A DNA stretch of 64,000 nt from Bacteroidales bacterium (GCA_019416425.1 DXXK01000095.1:56991-120990); one strand, 5' to 3'. Positions 40,567-49,620 are shown, counted from the first letter of the stretch. Numbers and translations are program-made. The notes: generated by a model not told the origin, from the sequence alone.

Positions 40567-42423
40567 TCATTTCACCGGAATGACAGTACCTACATACACA
40601 CCATGATTGCCGCTTACCGCACTACCGGTAAAAGGAGATCCACTTGTGACGATGACACCGTTATTTTCCTGGAATGACGTTATTGGCAGCAATTGATTAC
40701 CTACAGTAGGATATGCCGGACTTGCGAGTATTCTCTGTCCTCCCGGCAATGTAACTGTCGGATATATCGACTCTCCCTTCGACAAATCAAAATTTACCTG
40801 CGCATCAAATCCTTCTACCGTGTTCTGCGGCCATATGTAATTGGTTGAGGTCCACGTAAACGCGCCATCCTTATGCTGTACTGCAGCACCGAGCCTTGAT
40901 TGGGAAAATGACATCGGTTTCCCCTCCACGTTATAATGTATGGTTCTGGAAGCCTTATCATAGGATGGTGAAGATAGGTGAGGAACGGCATAGAATGTCT
41001 CTGATGGAGTCCGAGGCAGTTTGATTGGCCTCTTATAAGTAATATTATTGTATTTCGCAGTGGATGTTATGCTTTCCACAGGAATCGCGGTTATACCTGT
41101 CGATGTTATACGTTGATACAGAGCGTTGTCAGTGGCCGCGTCATTGATCTCAGAGTTCAGGAACAATGCCGACCCTTTCAATTTTGCTCCATAACTGAAT
41201 ACATTGGTTAGAGTTCCTTCAAAACCGGTAGTCTTGAAGGCCGTAACCGATATATTGCCGGTCAGACTGACCTCTCCATCCATCGATGCATCAAGGGTAT
41301 GTGTCGGTACCTCCATCTGCTTGTGGGTATATCTATGTTCCCCTACCACATCCAGGTAACCATACTCATCTTCCTCAATGGTGATGTCGGTGAGAGTGGA
41401 TGACTCACATTTACATTCAAGATTATAGTCAAGACCCATCTTCCCTTGTACAGTCAATGCACCCGCATAAGTCAACGCACCATTGGTTCCAAAGCCAATC
41501 GGAAAGTCGAAGGATACCTTACCTCCACGGTCATTGACCGTAACAGTTTCCTTGGCATTCTCCCTGCCGCTGACAGATGCCCTGACATCAGCGGTGATTT
41601 TGGTGAATAATCTGCGACGCCGAATGAATGTGCCGTCATCACGCTTAAACACATAATGTCCGGCATATGTCCTCACATTGGGCGTAACCCGTAATTCAGC
41701 CTTGATCTGGGCACGTTCCGGACCGGCAGGGATATCCTTCAGTTCATCGGTCATAACGATGGTACCTTCTATCAGGTCCGGATAGCTAAGGTTACTTCCT
41801 AACGTAGGCAACGCTACGCGACTGGGGCCATTTTCAGTCTGTTCCGGTTGGAAACCCGTTTCCGATGTCCAGGCCAGCGTCTCAAACATGGTTTCCGGAT
41901 CAACTATATCACACCATATTTCCGTTGCAATACCGCCATAATGATAACCGACTTCTCCAGCAAATCCATTCGGCAGCGTCTCCGAAGGATCCGCTTGGTA
42001 GAGTAGCGTTCCCGGTTGCGGGATGAGATTGGTCGGAGTGTCTGACTTCAGGTTGAGTTTTAACTGATAACCTGTGCTGGATTCTCCCAGATCAAAGTAC
42101 TCGCATCCTGTGATATATGGAGCCAGTTCGCCTGAGAGGTCTACGGCATTCGACACCGCTATAGGCTTTGGAGACTGAAACGTAATGCTGTCTATTGAGG
42201 CAATCTCGATGCGATAGATACTGTCAGGAGTCCATACTTCATGTACAGTGGGTATGGATGTCTGTACGCTATCCAGAGCTAACGTTGATACCCTCATGCT
42301 GTCGATCTCGGCATAGAATATCGGCGTTACAGTTCCGTTATGATGGACAAACATAGTTCGGTTTTCCGAATATGCACCAGTCACGACAGCCCCTATGACT
42401 ATTGTAAGCAACAAATTCTTCAT
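40567..42423 (-). CDS. Large secreted protein of unknown function
   Basis: 618 residues with a signal peptide (MKNLLLTIVIGAVVTGAYS). The N-terminal part repeats phrases such as IFYAEIDSMRVSTLALDS and IYRIEIASIDSITFQSPK, seen in Bacteroidales surface proteins that refer to 'DSITF' strands. The rest is predicted to be all beta, with a Ser/Thr/Gly-rich composition and no cysteine cluster, enzyme motif or lipobox. No family is recognised. It is the last gene of a three-gene operon (overlapping the previous stop by ATGA) and is followed by a terminator. Probably a cell-surface or secreted structural protein. Confidence 0.75.
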   Translation of the reverse strand: MKNLLLTIVIGAVVTGAYSENRTMFVHHNGTVTPIFYAEIDSMRVSTLALDSVQTSIPTVHEVWTPDSIYRIEIASIDSITFQSPKPIAVSNAVDLSGELAPYITGCEYFDLGESSTGYQLKLNLKSDTPTNLIPQPGTLLYQADPSETLPNGFAGEVGYHYGGIATEIWCDIVDPETMFETLAWTSETGFQPEQTENGPSRVALPTLGSNLSYPDLIEGTIVMTDELKDIPAGPERAQIKAELRVTPNVRTYAGHYVFKRDDGTFIRRRRLFTKITADVRASVSGRENAKETVTVNDRGGKVSFDFPIGFGTNGALTYAGALTVQGKMGLDYNLECKCESSTLTDITIEEDEYGYLDVVGEHRYTHKQMEVPTHTLDASMDGEVSLTGNISVTAFKTTGFEGTLTNVFSYGAKLKGSALFLNSEINDAATDNALYQRITSTGITAIPVESITSTAKYNNITYKRPIKLPRTPSETFYAVPHLSSPSYDKASRTIHYNVEGKPMSFSQSRLGAAVQHKDGAFTWTSTNYIWPQNTVEGFDAQVNFDLSKGESIYPTVTLPGGQRILASPAYPTVGNQLLPITSFQENNGVIVTSGSPFTGSAVSGNHGVYVGTVIPVK

Positions 42424-42890
42424 TGTATAGTGATTTTGGAACTTAAACCGTTTATAGTGATGATATAGACACCCGGTTGATAATCAGACAGCGATAATTC
42501 TACGCTCTTACCTGCTGCAAGCACACGCGAATCCATTACAACTCCGTTTACGGAGGTAATAGTTATGGTTCGCTGTATATCCGCAGCCGGGAAACGAACC
42601 AGATTTCCATCTACCTCATAGGATTCGGAATTCTGAAGTATGTTGTCCACATTGACCGACTGGTTATAAGTGATACTGGCCAGAGACTGTAGTGGAAATG
42701 TAGTTGTTCCATCGGATGTCTTGACATTCAGGTTACCGTCCGTTAGAGAGACTTTGGGATTGCTTGCTAATGCGAAACAAGTCGTCGTACCGTCAACTGT
42801 CTTGACAACCATTGACGCGCCATCGGCCAGCAACTGAAGAGCACAGCATATCAGCATGACCTGAACGGCGAATAGTCGTAATTTATTCAT
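42420..42890 (-). CDS. Small secreted protein with a T9SS-tail-like beta domain
   Basis: 156 residues: signal peptide (LFAVQVMLICCALQLLADG), an N-terminal half with VVKTVDGTTTCFALASNPKVSLTDGNL and LQSLASITY, and a C-terminal 75 residues (ITITSVNGVVMDSRVLAAGKSVELSLSDYQPGVYIITI) that match the Por_Secre_tail-like sandwich used in type IX secretion sorting. It lacks the usual terminal Arg/Lys pattern, so secretion by T9SS is uncertain. It overlaps the next gene by ATGA and follows the first gene of the operon by 47 bp. Confidence 0.75.
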   Translation of the reverse strand: MNKLRLFAVQVMLICCALQLLADGASMVVKTVDGTTTCFALASNPKVSLTDGNLNVKTSDGTTTFPLQSLASITYNQSVNVDNILQNSESYEVDGNLVRFPAADIQRTITITSVNGVVMDSRVLAAGKSVELSLSDYQPGVYIITINGLSSKITIQ

Positions 42891-42937
42891 ATTTGTGTAT
42901 TAAACAGAATTAATAACAGCAAAATTGAGGTAGAATA

Positions 42938-43579
42938 TTAGCGATAAATTCGGTTATCTCCAGCCAAAATATTCTTCTCTTTTATATATGTCAGTAATAA
43001 TCCCCCACCGCTTACATCATCAATATCAATGCATACAATATCATTTGTTATATAATAATGTCCTGTATACTCTGTTGTATGAATTTTATCATCGTCACGA
43101 AAACTACTTGTCATGGTGCAAGCCCCATTAGAGGTACAATTCAAAGTATACCATATACGATCATCATTATTGGCAGATCCACTTCTCCATGTCTTACTTG
43201 TCAGGATATCCTTAGTCAATGTTCCCCAGTGATTCGCATGTTCGGCAACAGGGACGCTTAGTATCTGAGTCTTTCCTATAGTTACACCTCCTACAGTGGC
43301 GGACACCCAAAGAGGAAGTTTGCTCCAGTCAACATCGTTGAATGTGCTCGCGTCGCCTACCTGAAGAGCGAGCATTCCGAAGTTGTTGGTGGTTGCCGAG
43401 GAAGTCTCGCTGCAGATCACTTTTCCTGCATTGTCGCTGATTGTCACCGTTACGCTTACCGTTTCATTGGCACGCGGCTTACCGGTTGATTGGTCCATCA
43501 GGGCTACCTGGTAGCCTATCTGCGCATTCGTGGCTACAGGGATGATCAGAGCCACCAGCAGATACAAAAATCTTTTCAT
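42938..43579 (-). CDS. Secreted beta-sheet protein, first gene of the surface operon
   Basis: 213 residues from the ATG at 43579, chosen because a clean signal peptide (MKRFLYLLVALIIPVATNAQ) follows; the open frame upstream of it overlaps a structured RNA. The mature part begins IGYQVALMDQSTGKPRANETVSVTVTISD, a phrasing common in Bacteroidales proteins that precede tail-fibre or surface modules. It goes on with ITIGKTQILSVPVAEHANHWGTLT and ends in a lipocalin-like strand set (SGGGLLLTYIKEKNILAGDNRIYR). Function is unknown. It lies 52 bp downstream of the terminator-like end of the 43.6-43.9 kb RNA. Confidence 0.75.
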   Translation of the reverse strand: MKRFLYLLVALIIPVATNAQIGYQVALMDQSTGKPRANETVSVTVTISDNAGKVICSETSSATTNNFGMLALQVGDASTFNDVDWSKLPLWVSATVGGVTIGKTQILSVPVAEHANHWGTLTKDILTSKTWRSGSANNDDRIWYTLNCTSNGACTMTSSFRDDDKIHTTEYTGHYYITNDIVCIDIDDVSGGGLLLTYIKEKNILAGDNRIYR

Positions 43580-43631
43580 GTTAGGAATTCCTAATAATTC
43601 CCTATAGGCACTCAGATTCGGGAGATATGTA

Positions 43632-43944
43632 TAAAAAATGCGTGAGAGCCTTACCGTTGCTCGTTCTGCAACTTGAGGCCTTCGCAATGCCCGAACAATC
43701 AGAACGAGCAAACTTGCAGAGCCTCACGCAGAATATGGGCAATACACCGACATTAAGCGTTCACACGCAACTGTCAGTAGAATACACATATCTACATAAG
43801 ACATCTACCGTTTGCTTCATTCTTGACTTGTTCTGAAATTTGCGAAGTTCCAAGTTGCCAAGAAAGAGCGTCAAGTATACGCCTTTTAATTATGTCAATA
43901 ACTCATTGAACCATTATCCAAAATATGGATCTGTCCAACGAACT
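43632..43944 (-). ncRNA. Putative structured RNA C (about 313 nt)
   Basis: A transcript is predicted from the promoter at 43951-43981 to a terminator-like end. The 3' domain has an outer stem GCGTGAG/CTCACGC followed by ATTTTTT, and an inner perfect 12-bp stem TTGCTCGTTCTG/CAGAACGAGCAA closing a 31-nt loop. Length, promoter spacing, the two-storey 3' hairpin and its place in front of a secreted-protein gene are the same as in the RNAs at 51.95 and 54.39 kb, although the primary sequence is mostly different. It is either an independent small RNA or a leader with an attenuator for the operon below. Confidence 0.65.
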
Positions 43945-43950
43945 ACCATG

Positions 43951-43981
43951 CAAAATTAGTTACTTTATTTTAAAAATCCAA
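43951..43981 (-). promoter_or_regulatory. Promoter of putative RNA C
   Basis: Minus strand TTG (43979-43981), 20-nt spacer, TAATTTTG (43951-43958). Confidence 0.65.
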
Positions 43982-44102
43982 TATGAAATTTCACTTTCCC
44001 TAATAATTTATAGTATGAACATAAAGAATTTGTGCATTTCTCATACTCAGTTTACAGCCTATGGCCATGGACCGTGCTATCTGGACGTCCTTCGTGTCCT
44101 TA

Positions 44103-44310
44103 GGAAAGCCATGCGCCTTTGCGACAGGGCGATGGCCTTTGACGGCACCTTTGCGTCCCCTTAGCGCGATTGGCGGCTTCGCGGGGAACGTGCGGCTTTA
44201 CCCCCGCAAAGCCGCCAAATCCGCAAAGAGGACACAAAGGATGATATTTTCCAGGACCTGTCCGCAAGGGAATGGATTCCCGACGCCAGGCACGCAAAGG
44301 CCATCCGGAT
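44103..44310. repeat. Diverged GC-rich palindromic repeat (R4)
   Basis: A stretch with phrases shared with the MITE-like elements (CGCAAAGCCGCC, GGATTCCCGACGCCA, GGCCATCCGGATTG) but in a different order and without matching ends. The core at 44172-44216 is a hairpin: GGCGGCTtcGCGGGG pairs with CCCCGCaaAGCCGCC. It is a degraded or rearranged family member. The rest of 43945-44472 holds only promoters and nothing else that I can support. Confidence 0.5.
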
Positions 44311-44472
44311 TGAATACAATCGGAACAAAATGCACATATACTTACTGTTTTGTCTATAACTGTTATTTTTCACAATCAATAACTGCACAAGGGTCAATGA
44401 CGGTTCGGGTGTCACAACACAAGCGAAGCTTGGAACCTAAATTCAAATAAGTCATCTCAATTGCGGTCTCGG

Positions 44473-44504
44473 TTTGGCGGGTTGCGGAAAATCCATTAAC
44501 TTTG
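44473..44504 (+). promoter_or_regulatory. Promoter of the DUF418 gene
   Basis: TTTG (44473-44476), 20-nt spacer, TAACTTTG (44497-44504); the ATG follows 23 nt later. Confidence 0.75.
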
Positions 44505-44527
44505 CGGTTCAATGAACCAAATACACC

Positions 44528-45712
44528 ATGAATACCAACGACACACACATTGATTCCACCGTCCGCAAGCACCGCCGCGTCGACGCGGCCGATGTACTGC
44601 GCGGTTTCGCAGTCCTGGCGATTATCCTGCTGCATTCCATCGAGCATTTCAATTTCTATTCATTCCCCGATAACTCGTCGCAAAGCAATTTCCTGAATTT
44701 CTGCGACAAGGCCATATGGGACGGTCTGTTCTTCATGTTCGGAGGAAAGGCTTATGCCATCTTCGCCATGCTGTTCGGATTCAGCTTCTTCATCCAGCAT
44801 GACAACCAACGTATGCGCGGCCAGGACTTCCGCCTCCGTTTCAGCTGGCGTCTGGTGATTCTGTTCCTCATAGGCAATTTCAACGCCGCTTTCTTCACTG
44901 GCGAGATTCTGGTGATGTATTCCTTGATTGGTTTCGTGCTGGTGCTGACATGCAAGCTTCCCTCCAAGTGGATTGTCACCCTCTCGGCAATCTGTCTGCT
45001 CCAGCCCATGTGCATATACCAGATAATACGTTCGCTATGCTCCGACTCCTATCAGATCATGACCATCAACTCCGGCGACTTCTGGAAGGCGACCTTCGCC
45101 ATGCAGAGCGGTGGCGATTTCTGGGGAACCGTCAAAGTCAACCTGTGGGAAGGTCAGCTTGCGTCGCTGGCATGGGCCTGGGAGCATGGCCGCATCTTCC
45201 AGACCGCAGGCCTGTTCATGGCTGGTATGCTGATCGGCCGTCAGGGCTGGTTCCATCGCGAGAACCTGAAATACTGGGGTTATGCCCTTGCAATCGCCCT
45301 GGTTTGCTTCTTCCCGCTCCACGGTCTCGACATGATGATCGGCGATTACATCGAAAATCCGAATCTCCTGACTCCGCTCAAGATTCTGACCTCTTCGCTG
45401 GCCAATCTGTCGTTCATGGCGATCTTAGTATCCGGAATCCTGTTCGCATATTATAAGACCACCGGCCTGAGCCGCGCCCTGACATGGCTCATTCCTTACG
45501 GCAAGATGAGCATGACCAACTATGTGACCCAGGGCATCATCGGATCGGCGCTGTTCTACCACTGGGGCCTGTTCCTGCAATTAGGCATCACGGCAAGCGT
45601 ATTCGTCGGCGTTGCCATCTTCATCGTCCAGTACATATTCTGCCGATTCTGGGTCGGCCGTCACAACCACGGTCCGCTGGAATACATCTGGAAACGCCTG
45701 ACCTGGATTTAA
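44528..45712 (+). CDS. DUF418-family inner-membrane protein
   Basis: 394 residues with about ten membrane helices. The N-terminal RRVDAADVLRGFAVLAIILLHSIEHFNF and GGKAYAIFAMLFGFSFFIQ are typical of DUF418 and related HGSNAT-like membrane proteins, and the C-terminal YGKMSMTNYVTQGIIG ... HNHGPLEYIWKRLTW is the DUF418 signature. The biochemical role of the family is not established; an acyl-transfer function is suggested by its relatives. The start is fixed by the close promoter. The RyR-domain gene follows by 21 bp, so the two are probably one operon. Confidence 0.9.
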   Translation: MNTNDTHIDSTVRKHRRVDAADVLRGFAVLAIILLHSIEHFNFYSFPDNSSQSNFLNFCDKAIWDGLFFMFGGKAYAIFAMLFGFSFFIQHDNQRMRGQDFRLRFSWRLVILFLIGNFNAAFFTGEILVMYSLIGFVLVLTCKLPSKWIVTLSAICLLQPMCIYQIIRSLCSDSYQIMTINSGDFWKATFAMQSGGDFWGTVKVNLWEGQLASLAWAWEHGRIFQTAGLFMAGMLIGRQGWFHRENLKYWGYALAIALVCFFPLHGLDMMIGDYIENPNLLTPLKILTSSLANLSFMAILVSGILFAYYKTTGLSRALTWLIPYGKMSMTNYVTQGIIGSALFYHWGLFLQLGITASVFVGVAIFIVQYIFCRFWVGRHNHGPLEYIWKRLTWI

Positions 45713-45733
45713 CCCTGACCCGAATTTAAATAT

Positions 45734-46027
45734 ATGGAAAAGTATATACCCAAGCCACTTGACACACAGGATGAGGAGCTGTCCGACCGGCTGATGGAGC
45801 TTGCCGAGGATATGGCGCGTAACGTCCATGAGGTGTGGGCACAGAACAGGCTGCACGACGGCTGGACATACGGCCCGGTACGCGATGACGCCACAAAACA
45901 GCACCCCTGCCTCGTGCCCTACGACCAGCTGCCTGAACGCGAGAAGGATTACGACCGTGCCACATCCATCCAGACCCTGAAATTCATTATCCATTCCGGT
46001 TTCGATATAAAACCTCGTAAGTCATAG
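45734..46027 (+). CDS. Single RyR-domain protein
   Basis: 97 residues that form one complete RyR (ryanodine-receptor repeat) domain: YIPKPLDTQDEELSDRLM, NVHEVWAQNRLHDGWTYGP, HPCLVPYDQLPEREKDYDR and TLKFIIHSGF. In eukaryotes these repeats lie on ryanodine receptors; free bacterial versions are widespread in Bacteroidota and their ligand is unknown. There is no signal peptide, so it is cytosolic. Downstream of a DUF418 membrane protein and upstream of the cstA promoter. Confidence 0.93.
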   Translation: MEKYIPKPLDTQDEELSDRLMELAEDMARNVHEVWAQNRLHDGWTYGPVRDDATKQHPCLVPYDQLPEREKDYDRATSIQTLKFIIHSGFDIKPRKS

Positions 46028-46036
46028 GCATTTCTC

Positions 46037-46067
46037 TTGGCAGTATCGGATTTTTAAGTTAACTTTG
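46037..46067 (+). promoter_or_regulatory. Promoter of cstA
   Basis: TTG (46037-46039), 20-nt spacer, TAACTTTG (46060-46067); ATG at 46100. Confidence 0.75.
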
Positions 46068-46099
46068 CATTATACACTCAAACTTAAAAATCTAACCAT

Positions 46100-47575
46100 A
46101 TGCTGTCATTCACCATCGCACTGGTTATCCTGGTCGTCGGATACTTCACCTACGGCAAGTTCGTCGCAAAGGTTTTCGGACAGAATCCGTCACGGCCCAC
46201 TCCCGTCAAGCGCCACGCCGATGGTGTTGACTTCGTGGAGCTTCCCACCTGGAAGGTCTTCCTGATCCAGTTCCTCAACATCGCCGGACTCGGACCGATC
46301 TTCGGTGCCATCATGGGCGTGATGTACGGTCCGGCCGCTTTCCTGTGGATCGTATTCGGCACCATCTTTGCCGGTGCGGTCCACGACTACCTGTCGGGTA
46401 TGCTGTCGTTGCGCCACGACGGCGCGTCGCTCCCCGAGATTGTCGGGCATCAGCTCGGCAACGGCATCAAGAACACCATGCGCGTATTCGCGCTGCTGCT
46501 CATGATCCTGGTCGGCGCCGTATTCGTATACAATCCCGCCGACCTGCTGGCCATGCTCACTCCGGCCAGCCTTGACCGCCTGTTCTGGATCATCGTCATC
46601 TTCGCATACTACATGCTCGCCACACTGCTGCCGATCGACAAACTCATCGGCAAGCTTTACCCCGTTTTCGGTTTTGCGCTGCTGTTCATGGCCGTGGGAA
46701 TCATGGTGTCGCTGTATGTCCACTGGTCGTCGATGCCCGAGATCTGGAGCGAGTTCTACAATCATAAGGAGGATCCGCAGGCCAATCCTATATTCCCGAT
46801 GATGTTCGTGTCCATAGCCTGCGGCGCCATCTCGGGATTCCATGCCACACAGTCGCCGATGATGGCCCGCTGCCTCAAGAACGAGAAGCATGCCCGTCCT
46901 GTTTTCTACGGCGCCATGGTTACCGAAGGCATCGTTGCACTGATATGGGCAGCCGCCGCAATCTCATTCACCGGAGGTTATGACAAACTTCAGGAATTCT
47001 TGGGTAACGGCAGCCCGGCCATATTGGTTAACGACGTGTCCAAAAGCTGGCTGGGAACCTTCGGTGGCATCCTTGCCGTTTTGGGTGTAATCGCGGCTCC
47101 CATCACCTCCGGCGACACCGCCCTGAGGTCGGCTCGACTTATCGCCGCCGACTTCATGCGCGTCAAGCAGGGAAAACTGGCTAAGCGCCTGATGATATCG
47201 ATTCCGATATTCGTGGTGTGCTTCATCATCATGATGCTGCCCTACGACGCCTTGTGGCGTTACTTCGCATGGTGCAACCAGATGCTGGCCGTATTCACCC
47301 TCTGGGCGCTCACAGTCTATCTGGCAAGGAACCGTAAGCTGTATATGATCACGCTGATTCCGGCCGTGTTCATGACGGCGGTCACCATCACATACATCTT
47401 CTTCGCGCCGGAGGGTTTCAGCGCGTTGACACGCTCCATGTGGGGCGTCGCCATCCCCTACTACGTAGCGCTGGGTATCGGTCTGGCCACCTCCGCCCTG
47501 CTGATGGGGTTGTTCGCGAAGTTCCTGGATCAGGTACGCAAGAACAAGATCCTCCCGGATCCCGAGGATTTGTAA
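46100..47575 (+). CDS. cstA: Carbon-starvation protein CstA, peptide/pyruvate transporter
   Basis: 491 residues, multi-pass inner-membrane protein. Recognised from the family blocks YGKFVAKVFG, NIAGLGPIFGAIMGV, HDYLSGMLSLRHDGASLPEIVG, SGFHATQSPMMARCLKNE and ITSGDTALRSARLIAADFM. It is shorter than the 700-residue E. coli protein, as is normal for the short CstA form that lacks the long C-terminal extension. CstA transporters take up peptides or pyruvate on nutrient limitation. Own promoter and terminator, so a single-gene unit. Confidence 0.95.
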   Translation: MLSFTIALVILVVGYFTYGKFVAKVFGQNPSRPTPVKRHADGVDFVELPTWKVFLIQFLNIAGLGPIFGAIMGVMYGPAAFLWIVFGTIFAGAVHDYLSGMLSLRHDGASLPEIVGHQLGNGIKNTMRVFALLLMILVGAVFVYNPADLLAMLTPASLDRLFWIIVIFAYYMLATLLPIDKLIGKLYPVFGFALLFMAVGIMVSLYVHWSSMPEIWSEFYNHKEDPQANPIFPMMFVSIACGAISGFHATQSPMMARCLKNEKHARPVFYGAMVTEGIVALIWAAAAISFTGGYDKLQEFLGNGSPAILVNDVSKSWLGTFGGILAVLGVIAAPITSGDTALRSARLIAADFMRVKQGKLAKRLMISIPIFVVCFIIMMLPYDALWRYFAWCNQMLAVFTLWALTVYLARNRKLYMITLIPAVFMTAVTITYIFFAPEGFSALTRSMWGVAIPYYVALGIGLATSALLMGLFAKFLDQVRKNKILPDPEDL

Positions 47576-47584
47576 CCGAACCGT

Positions 47585-47614
47585 AGGGACGCACGGCTGG
47601 TGCGTCCTATTTTT
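47585..47614 (+). terminator. Rho-independent terminator of cstA
   Basis: AGGGACGCAC pairs with GTGCGTCCT around a 5-nt loop, followed by ATTTTTTA, 10 nt past the stop codon. Confidence 0.88.
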
Positions 47615-47644
47615 TATTGTAATCTGTTATTGTATTGAAATCTG

Positions 47645-48832
47645 TTATTTCAGTTTCTTGAAATAGTGATGCCCTCCGTTCCCGACATTCAGCTCGGGAT
47701 GCATCAGCGAGATATAGTCCTTCAGCAGCCGGTCGGGATGGTACGGCGTCTCTTCGAAGAAGTTCACCGCCTTCGTGTTGCAGCCGTAGACATTCCCCTC
47801 CTTGAACGCCTTGAACTGTGCGTTCATCGGCACATCCTTGGCGAACTCCGCCATGGTCTTGTCACGGTCCTGGAAATACTTTATGAACCATATATCGGCG
47901 TCATGCGCCTCGTACAGTACCTTCTCCGGCGACAGGGACTCGCTGCCTGCCTTCTTGATATAGTCGAAAGGATTGATGCCTCCGGCGTCGGCTATGATCT
48001 TAGCTGTAGTGGACTCCGCGCCGGGCACATACCAAACGGACCCGTAACGCTGGTCCATCAGGACCTTCGGTTTGGTTGCAGCTGTAGCGGCCTTGGCCTT
48101 CAGGTCGAGATATTTCCGTTCGGTGTCGGAAAACATACTGTCAGCCTCCGCTTCCTTGCCGAACAGCATACCGTAAAAACGCACCCACTCGGCACGGCCA
48201 AGCGGCGATGTCTCCATATAGTCGGCGCCTTCGATAATCGGTATGCCGAGTTCGCCGGTCTTGCTGTACTTGTCGTCGTTTTCGTAGGGCGACAGCAGGA
48301 TTGCCTCCGGCTGTAGCTTTATGATGCGTTCTATGACAGGCGTCTGTGTCGAACCACAGTCGGCTATCTTGCCTTCGACAATCAGTTGCCTCAGGTCCGG
48401 ATCGTTTACATATTCCGTTCCGCACATTCCTCCTATGGCGTCCATGGCGCCGAGTTCCTTAATCAGCCCGGCATGTACCGTTGAATATACCAAAGTGTTC
48501 TTAACCGGCGTGCGTATCAAGTCTCCCTTCGGCAGATTGGACGGCAGATCCGCGTCCTTAGGCACCAGCACATATTTGTGCAGAATCTTGGTTGAATCCC
48601 ATGGATTGCGGATAGTCACCTCCTTGTATCCGTCATATTCCTTGATTTTCAGGAATTCCGCATATTTCAACGGCATCATCTGATGTTCGCCGTCATTATG
48701 CGTTTTGCTCCCTTTTCCACAGGATGTTACCGAGAACCCCAGTGCTATGATTGCCATCATGACAACAGCCATCCCTTGGTTCCATACACCCTTCTGTATA
48801 TCATTACGCCTATTTCTTATTTTCCTTAACAT
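47645..48832 (-). CDS. Periplasmic-binding lipoprotein of an iron-siderophore/cobalamin ABC system
   Basis: 395 residues. After a basic start and hydrophobic segment there is a lipobox-like VTSC, so it is probably a lipoprotein. The mature part has the Peripla_BP_2 (FecB/BtuF) layout: TLVYSTVHAGLIKELGAMDAIGGM, IIKLQPEAILLSPYEND, IPIIEGADYMETSPLGRAEWVRFYG, VWYVPGAESTTAKIIADAGG and the long helix linking two lobes. The partner permease and ATPase genes are not in the window and no cobalamin riboswitch is visible in its short leader. A TAACTTTG box about 30 nt upstream of the start is the likely -7 element. Substrate (siderophore, haem or corrinoid) undecided. Confidence 0.87.
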   Translation of the reverse strand: MLRKIRNRRNDIQKGVWNQGMAVVMMAIIALGFSVTSCGKGSKTHNDGEHQMMPLKYAEFLKIKEYDGYKEVTIRNPWDSTKILHKYVLVPKDADLPSNLPKGDLIRTPVKNTLVYSTVHAGLIKELGAMDAIGGMCGTEYVNDPDLRQLIVEGKIADCGSTQTPVIERIIKLQPEAILLSPYENDDKYSKTGELGIPIIEGADYMETSPLGRAEWVRFYGMLFGKEAEADSMFSDTERKYLDLKAKAATAATKPKVLMDQRYGSVWYVPGAESTTAKIIADAGGINPFDYIKKAGSESLSPEKVLYEAHDADIWFIKYFQDRDKTMAEFAKDVPMNAQFKAFKEGNVYGCNTKAVNFFEETPYHPDRLLKDYISLMHPELNVGNGGHHYFKKLK

Positions 48833-48930
48833 TACTGTCTGTGTCGTTTTTCATTTTTCGGTCTACAAAGTTAACAAATTTCCTTGACAATCATCATAGC
48901 CAATCCGATTTTCAGTCTTTTCTGAAAAAA

Positions 48931-48954
48931 GGCGGCTCGGTCTCCCAAGCCGCT
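48931..48954 (-). terminator. Repeated terminator hairpin, copy T1
   Basis: GGCGGCTcGGtctcCCaAGCCGC hairpin, followed on the minus strand by TTTTTT. The same hairpin with the flank AAGTCTTATCTT occurs at 49477 and 53046. No gene ends just upstream of it on the minus strand, so here it may be a leftover of a lost gene. Confidence 0.65.
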
Positions 48955-49065
48955 TGCGATGGAAAAGCCTTATCTTATATTCCCGGACTTCGTAGTTGCA
49001 TCACCCGAAATCACTCTCCAAATTGTTAATATTCTGAAATTGACCATAGTTGTCCAGTTGACTCA

Positions 49066-49366
49066 TGGGGCGCGCGCAAAGCCGCAAAGGGGGCCGTCTG
49101 ATGATGTGTCGTCAACCCGGTCATTCGTCAACCCGGCCATCCGGAGTGCAGGCGCTTCCGCCAAGGTCGCGATGGAATCAGGATTCCCGACGCCAAGGGC
49201 GCCAAGCCATCCGGACGGCTTAGCGATCTCCGCGTCCAAGGTTATCCATAACCCATCGCGAACTTTGCGTAGGCAGTGAGCCCATCACACCGCGTGCCGC
49301 ACCGATTTCCATTCCCGCCTGTTTTGATAACAATGCGGAGCCCTTTGCGGCTTTGCGCGCCACCAC
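49066..49366. repeat. MITE-like palindromic element, copy R5
   Basis: About 301 bp with ends GGCGCGCGCAAAGCCGCAAAG and CTTTGCGGCTTTGCGCGCC and the family's internal palindromes (CCAAGCCATCCGGACGGCTT, GACGCCAAGGGCG). Same orientation as R1. It lies between two copies of the terminator repeat. Apart from these, 48833-49476 shows nothing else that I can support. Confidence 0.82.
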
Positions 49367-49476
49367 ACATGCCGACAAACAGCATCGCGTCACCATGAGT
49401 CATCCTTCGATTTATCTACTCTTCTGATACTCAATTATTATATTCCCCCAACTCAATGAAGTAACCAACAGGAAAC

Positions 49477-49502
49477 AGGCGGCTCGGTCTCCCAAGCCGC
49501 CT
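49477..49502 (-). terminator. Repeated terminator hairpin, copy T2
   Basis: AGGCGGCT ... AGCCGCCT hairpin followed on the minus strand by TGTTT. It lies 118 nt past the repaired stop of the TonB-like gene and closes the beta-helix/TonB-like operon. Confidence 0.7.
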
Positions 49503-49542
49503 ACGATGGACAAGTCTTATCTTCTATTATTGTTCTCTCTTA

Positions 49543-49620
49543 GTGGCTGCGGACACGCTCCTTGTACCCAAAGTACAGCTTGTAACAGTTGGCTATGTTT
49601 CTTAGTCCACTGTAGGACTG
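49543..49620 (-). pseudogene. Remnant resembling the C-terminal tail of the 53.7-54.3 kb protein
   Basis: In the frame that follows the repaired TonB-like stop, this stretch reads QSYSGLRNIANCYKLYFGY then KERVRSH and a stop. It resembles the C-terminus REARSAKSQADYYYNLYLEY-KERARNS of the Ser-rich membrane protein at 53.7 kb, also at the DNA level (CTGTAC, TACAAGGAGCGTG). The rest of the gene is missing. Too short to be a gene itself; probably left by a rearrangement between two related cassettes. Confidence 0.5.

Noticed and set aside
48833..48950. Cobalamin riboswitch before the binding lipoprotein
   Set aside because: The distance from the -7 box to the start is only about 30 nt and no B12-box sequence is visible.
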